Of a DNA stretch of 7,422 nt, positions 4,996 through 7,422 are shown piece after piece. The notes below the pieces were generated by a model, which was given only the letters and a program-made list of their open reading frames with translations, searched no databases and was not told where the DNA came from. Each line of letters opens with the position of its first letter. Within the stretch, counting starts at the first letter, position 1. Made by a program: the position numbers and the translations under genes. The stretch comes from Planctomycetes bacterium UBA4800 (lineage in GTDB: Bacteria > Planctomycetota > UBA8108 > UBA8890 > UBA8898), in contig DHGK01000358.1 of the NCBI GenBank assembly GCA_002402755.1, forward strand, positions 1-7,422. Direction: 5' to 3'.

Positions 4996-7422
4996 ATGAG
5001 CCAGATAGATCCGACGGCGCGTGTGTGCGGACAGTCATTGGTCCTGGGACCGCGCACGCGCATCGGACGGGGCGCCGTCATCGAGAACAGCTATTGCCGG
5101 GACGCGGTCATCGAAGCCGGCGCCGTCGTGGTCGACTCCATCGTGCTCACGGAAGGGGAGCCGGCGAGGCACCGCTGCGATGCGGCCGGCCGGTGGGTCG
5201 CCGGCGGCGCGCCGGTCGCCATCGGCGAGGGCGCGGCGATCGAGTCGAGCCTCCTGCGGAATACGGCCGTGGGCCCGGGTTCTCGGTGCACCGAATGCGC
5301 GCTCGATGAGAGCACGGTGGGGCCGCGCAACACCCTGCGATCGATGAAGGGAACGCTCATCCGAACCGAGGATCGCGTGAGCGTCCGCGGCCCCACGGAG
5401 GTAAGCGAGGCATGGCTCGGACATCATACGAGCATCGACGCGTGCGGTTACTTCGAGGGCGTCTTCTCGAACGAATTCCACGTCGTGGAATTCGACGAGC
5501 GGCTCGGGAGGCTCTCGGTGGTCGACACCGTGTCGATTCCCCACGTGAGCCGGTACGGCATGAACACGATCATGTCCACGAACTCGGGCAAGCTCCTGCC
5601 GCAGCCGGAAGGCGTGCTGCGGACCCTGGGGCCCCCGGTCCGTCTCTGGCACGATCCGCTGCTCTCGCACGAGCCGATCATGCTGGGGCCGTGCTGCTGG
5701 GTGCACGGGTGGACCAAGGTGATCGGCCAGTCGCCGCAGCCGCACGCCGGCGCGGCGGAGCTGCTCGAGGACGCCTTGGCGACCTACGTGATGCCTTTTG
5801 CGGCGGCCGGCCTGGAGGGCGGCGCCGTGCAGGCGCAGATCATGCCGGGAGAATCGAACGGCGGGTACGGCCTCCGCCAGCGGCGGCCGGGGTGGGTGTT
5901 CACGTACGCGCCGGGCGCGGTGATCGCCATGGTGCGGAGACTTGCCGAAGCAGCGCCGTCGGCCGCGGCGGACATCGACTCGATCGTCGTCCTCAGCCTG
6001 AAGAACGCGCTGGCGTTGACTCGTTTCTGGGCGCATCGGCGAGGGTACGACGCTGCCGGGCTCGGAGGCCGGCGGTACGGCGGGTGGAAAGGATGGCTGG
6101 CCGAGTCGTATCGCATCCTCACGGCGCACCTCGCCTCGGGGCTCTGGGAGTTCAAGGGGTGCGAGCCGGTCTCATGGAGGCATGCGTGCGGAACGTGGAC
6201 CCCTGCGGATCCCGCCGCTCTCCTGGCGATCGCGCCCGATGCGCTCGAGAGACAGCGGACCGAGGACGATCTCCTGCGATCGCCCGAGCCGCCGATCGAG
6301 CAGACGTTCGGGGCGAGCCGGGCGGAGCTCGCCCCTACCCTCTCGCCCACCCATGTGGCGGCGGAAGCGACGATCTCCGAGGACGCGTACGTGGGGCCAG
6401 GCGTGCAGATAACCGGCGCGTCCGTCGTCGAGAAAGGGGCCTGGCTCTATCGCGCGATCGTCAAGGACAGCAGAATCGAAGCCGGCGTTCGCCTCGAGCG
6501 CTCGGTCGTCCTCGACAGCACGGTCGGGGCCGAGTCGCGGGTCGTCTCGTCGACCGTTGCCGCCTCGTCACTGGGAGCCGAAAGCACGGTGACCTGCGCG
6601 CGCCTACGCGAATCCCAGTTGGCGGGCAAGGCCGCAGTCAGCCCCTTTGCCGATATCTGCGCCACCAGGACGACCTGCCCCGCCATTCTCGGGGGCCGGA
6701 CCGCCTCCGTCGATATCGCCACCGTCTTCATGTCCATGCACATGGCCGGGCAGCTCCGGCACGTCAAGGCCCTCCCCGCATCGGTTGCCGCCGGCGGCGG
6801 CGTCGCGGAGGTTGTCCATGCCGTGCCGATGGTGGGCGGCGGAGCTCGTCTGCTGGGCGCCGCCGGCGCGCCGGTGGTGCTCGATGCCTCGTTCATCGGA
6901 TCCAATGCCATCCTCGACGCCGGCGCGCTGGTCGGGTTCGGATCCTTCGTGCTGGGGCGGCTGGGATCGGACGAGGGGCTTCCCCCGTTCACGATCTCCA
7001 CGAGTCCCGGGCCGGCGGGGGACCAGGTGGGGGCGGTCCTCGACCAGTTCCCGAGCCTCATCATGACCCATCTGATCGGTTGGACCTATCAGGCGAACGG
7101 CCCCGAGAAGGCCCACCGCGTCGCTGGAATCATCACTTCGGCCATCCAGGAGGGACGGGAGGCCGTGGCCGCCGAGCTCGCGCGGCGAACGGACGCCGCC
7201 CTCGCGGATGCCCGATCTTCCCCCGCGCGATACAAGAGCCTGAGCCTGTATACCGACACGCAGCTCCTCGAGGGGCTTGCGACCTACGACCGCGCGCTGA
7301 GCGACGGATGCTGGGAGATGGCCTTCGTTGATGGCACGCTGCGCTTCACCGGGCGCGGCGTCTGGGGCGTCTCGGAGGGAAGGGCCCAATGGCGGGGTGC
7401 CGAGGGGAGCGGCGCGGGATAA
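4996..7422 (+). CDS. Double left-handed beta-helix (hexapeptide-repeat) protein with long central insert
   Basis: This encodes 808 residues. Residues about 4-150 are hexapeptide-repeat-like (IDPTARV, LGPRTRIGRGAVI, AVIEAGAVV, VAIGEGAAIE, TAVGPGSRC), the left-handed beta-helix of GlmU-type acyltransferases. Residues about 157-440 are an unassigned insert with PHVSRYGMNTIMST, PIMLGPCCWVHGWTKVIGQ, and a helical Trp/Tyr-rich part (YGGWKGWLAESYRILTAHL). A second helix covers about 447-565 (ATISEDAYVGPGVQI, SRIEAGVRLERSVV, STVGAES). Later turns (FIGSNAILDAGALVGFGSFV, LPPFTIS) lie around 630-672, and an alpha-helical tail follows. I see no N-terminal nucleotidyltransferase domain, so it is not a standard GlmU. 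The overall plan loosely recalls the uncharacterised DUF4954 proteins. A cytoplasmic sugar- or cell-envelope-related role is inferred only from the fold. The stop TAA is the last triplet of the window. Composition matches the GC-rich flank. Confidence 0.9.
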   Translation: MSQIDPTARVCGQSLVLGPRTRIGRGAVIENSYCRDAVIEAGAVVVDSIVLTEGEPARHRCDAAGRWVAGGAPVAIGEGAAIESSLLRNTAVGPGSRCTECALDESTVGPRNTLRSMKGTLIRTEDRVSVRGPTEVSEAWLGHHTSIDACGYFEGVFSNEFHVVEFDERLGRLSVVDTVSIPHVSRYGMNTIMSTNSGKLLPQPEGVLRTLGPPVRLWHDPLLSHEPIMLGPCCWVHGWTKVIGQSPQPHAGAAELLEDALATYVMPFAAAGLEGGAVQAQIMPGESNGGYGLRQRRPGWVFTYAPGAVIAMVRRLAEAAPSAAADIDSIVVLSLKNALALTRFWAHRRGYDAAGLGGRRYGGWKGWLAESYRILTAHLASGLWEFKGCEPVSWRHACGTWTPADPAALLAIAPDALERQRTEDDLLRSPEPPIEQTFGASRAELAPTLSPTHVAAEATISEDAYVGPGVQITGASVVEKGAWLYRAIVKDSRIEAGVRLERSVVLDSTVGAESRVVSSTVAASSLGAESTVTCARLRESQLAGKAAVSPFADICATRTTCPAILGGRTASVDIATVFMSMHMAGQLRHVKALPASVAAGGGVAEVVHAVPMVGGGARLLGAAGAPVVLDASFIGSNAILDAGALVGFGSFVLGRLGSDEGLPPFTISTSPGPAGDQVGAVLDQFPSLIMTHLIGWTYQANGPEKAHRVAGIITSAIQEGREAVAAELARRTDAALADARSSPARYKSLSLYTDTQLLEGLATYDRALSDGCWEMAFVDGTLRFTGRGVWGVSEGRAQWRGAEGSGAG

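Noticed and set aside
5412..7331. 639-codon plus-strand frame overlapping the beta-helix gene
   Set aside because: The translation is dominated by Arg, Ala, Gly and Pro with no motif, whereas the overlapping frame shows clear hexapeptide repeats and an RBS.

Overview
This is a high-GC bacterial window with one clearly lower-GC block. It carries three substantial protein genes separated by repeat-rich intergenic DNA. The best clue to the host is the C-terminal tail of the middle gene: two dockerin-like calcium loops joined by a Cys-containing linker and followed by a 'PAPFPDCG...C...C' end. From memory, tails of this kind occur on exported proteins of Planctomycetota and related, mostly uncultured, phyla. 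That assignment is an inference, not a search result.

Layout. Bases 1-359 are a degenerate group II intron. They hold the start of an intron reverse transcriptase reading frame, an internal deletion that removes nearly all of the RT, then a recognisable domain V and domain VI ending in ...CCCCTAC. Directly after it (366-398) is a half copy of a REP-type palindrome whose full copy lies at 2991-3034. Bases 399-654 show no gene. Bases 655-2535 (minus strand) encode a membrane-anchored protein of repeated beta-sandwich (carboxypeptidase-regulatory/Ig-like) modules. Its GC content is visibly lower than that of the flanks. A near-consensus sigma70-type promoter (2774-2802) lies upstream of it and overlaps the start of a possible 59-codon ORF (2599-2778). 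Bases 2810-3191 are intergenic and hold a long GC-rich hairpin, one arm of a 44-bp inverted repeat, and the full REP palindrome.

Bases 3192-4727 (plus strand) encode an exported protein with seven beta-propeller-like repeats followed by the paired dockerin-like calcium loops. Bases 4728-4995 hold two hairpins, the second arm of the 44-bp inverted repeat, and a good ribosome binding site. Bases 4996-7422 (plus strand) encode an 808-residue protein with two left-handed beta-helix (hexapeptide-repeat) regions split by a long unassigned insert. Its stop codon is the last base triplet of the window.

The genes do not form an obvious pathway. The first two look like surface or exported proteins built from adhesive or structural modules. 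The third looks like a cytoplasmic sugar- or acyl-transfer-type scaffold of unknown activity. The most notable features are the mobile-element and repeat remnants around the low-GC gene, the inverted repeat bracketing the propeller gene, and the unusual domain order of the last protein. I found no CRISPR array, tRNA, rRNA, intact transposase or recognisable defence gene.
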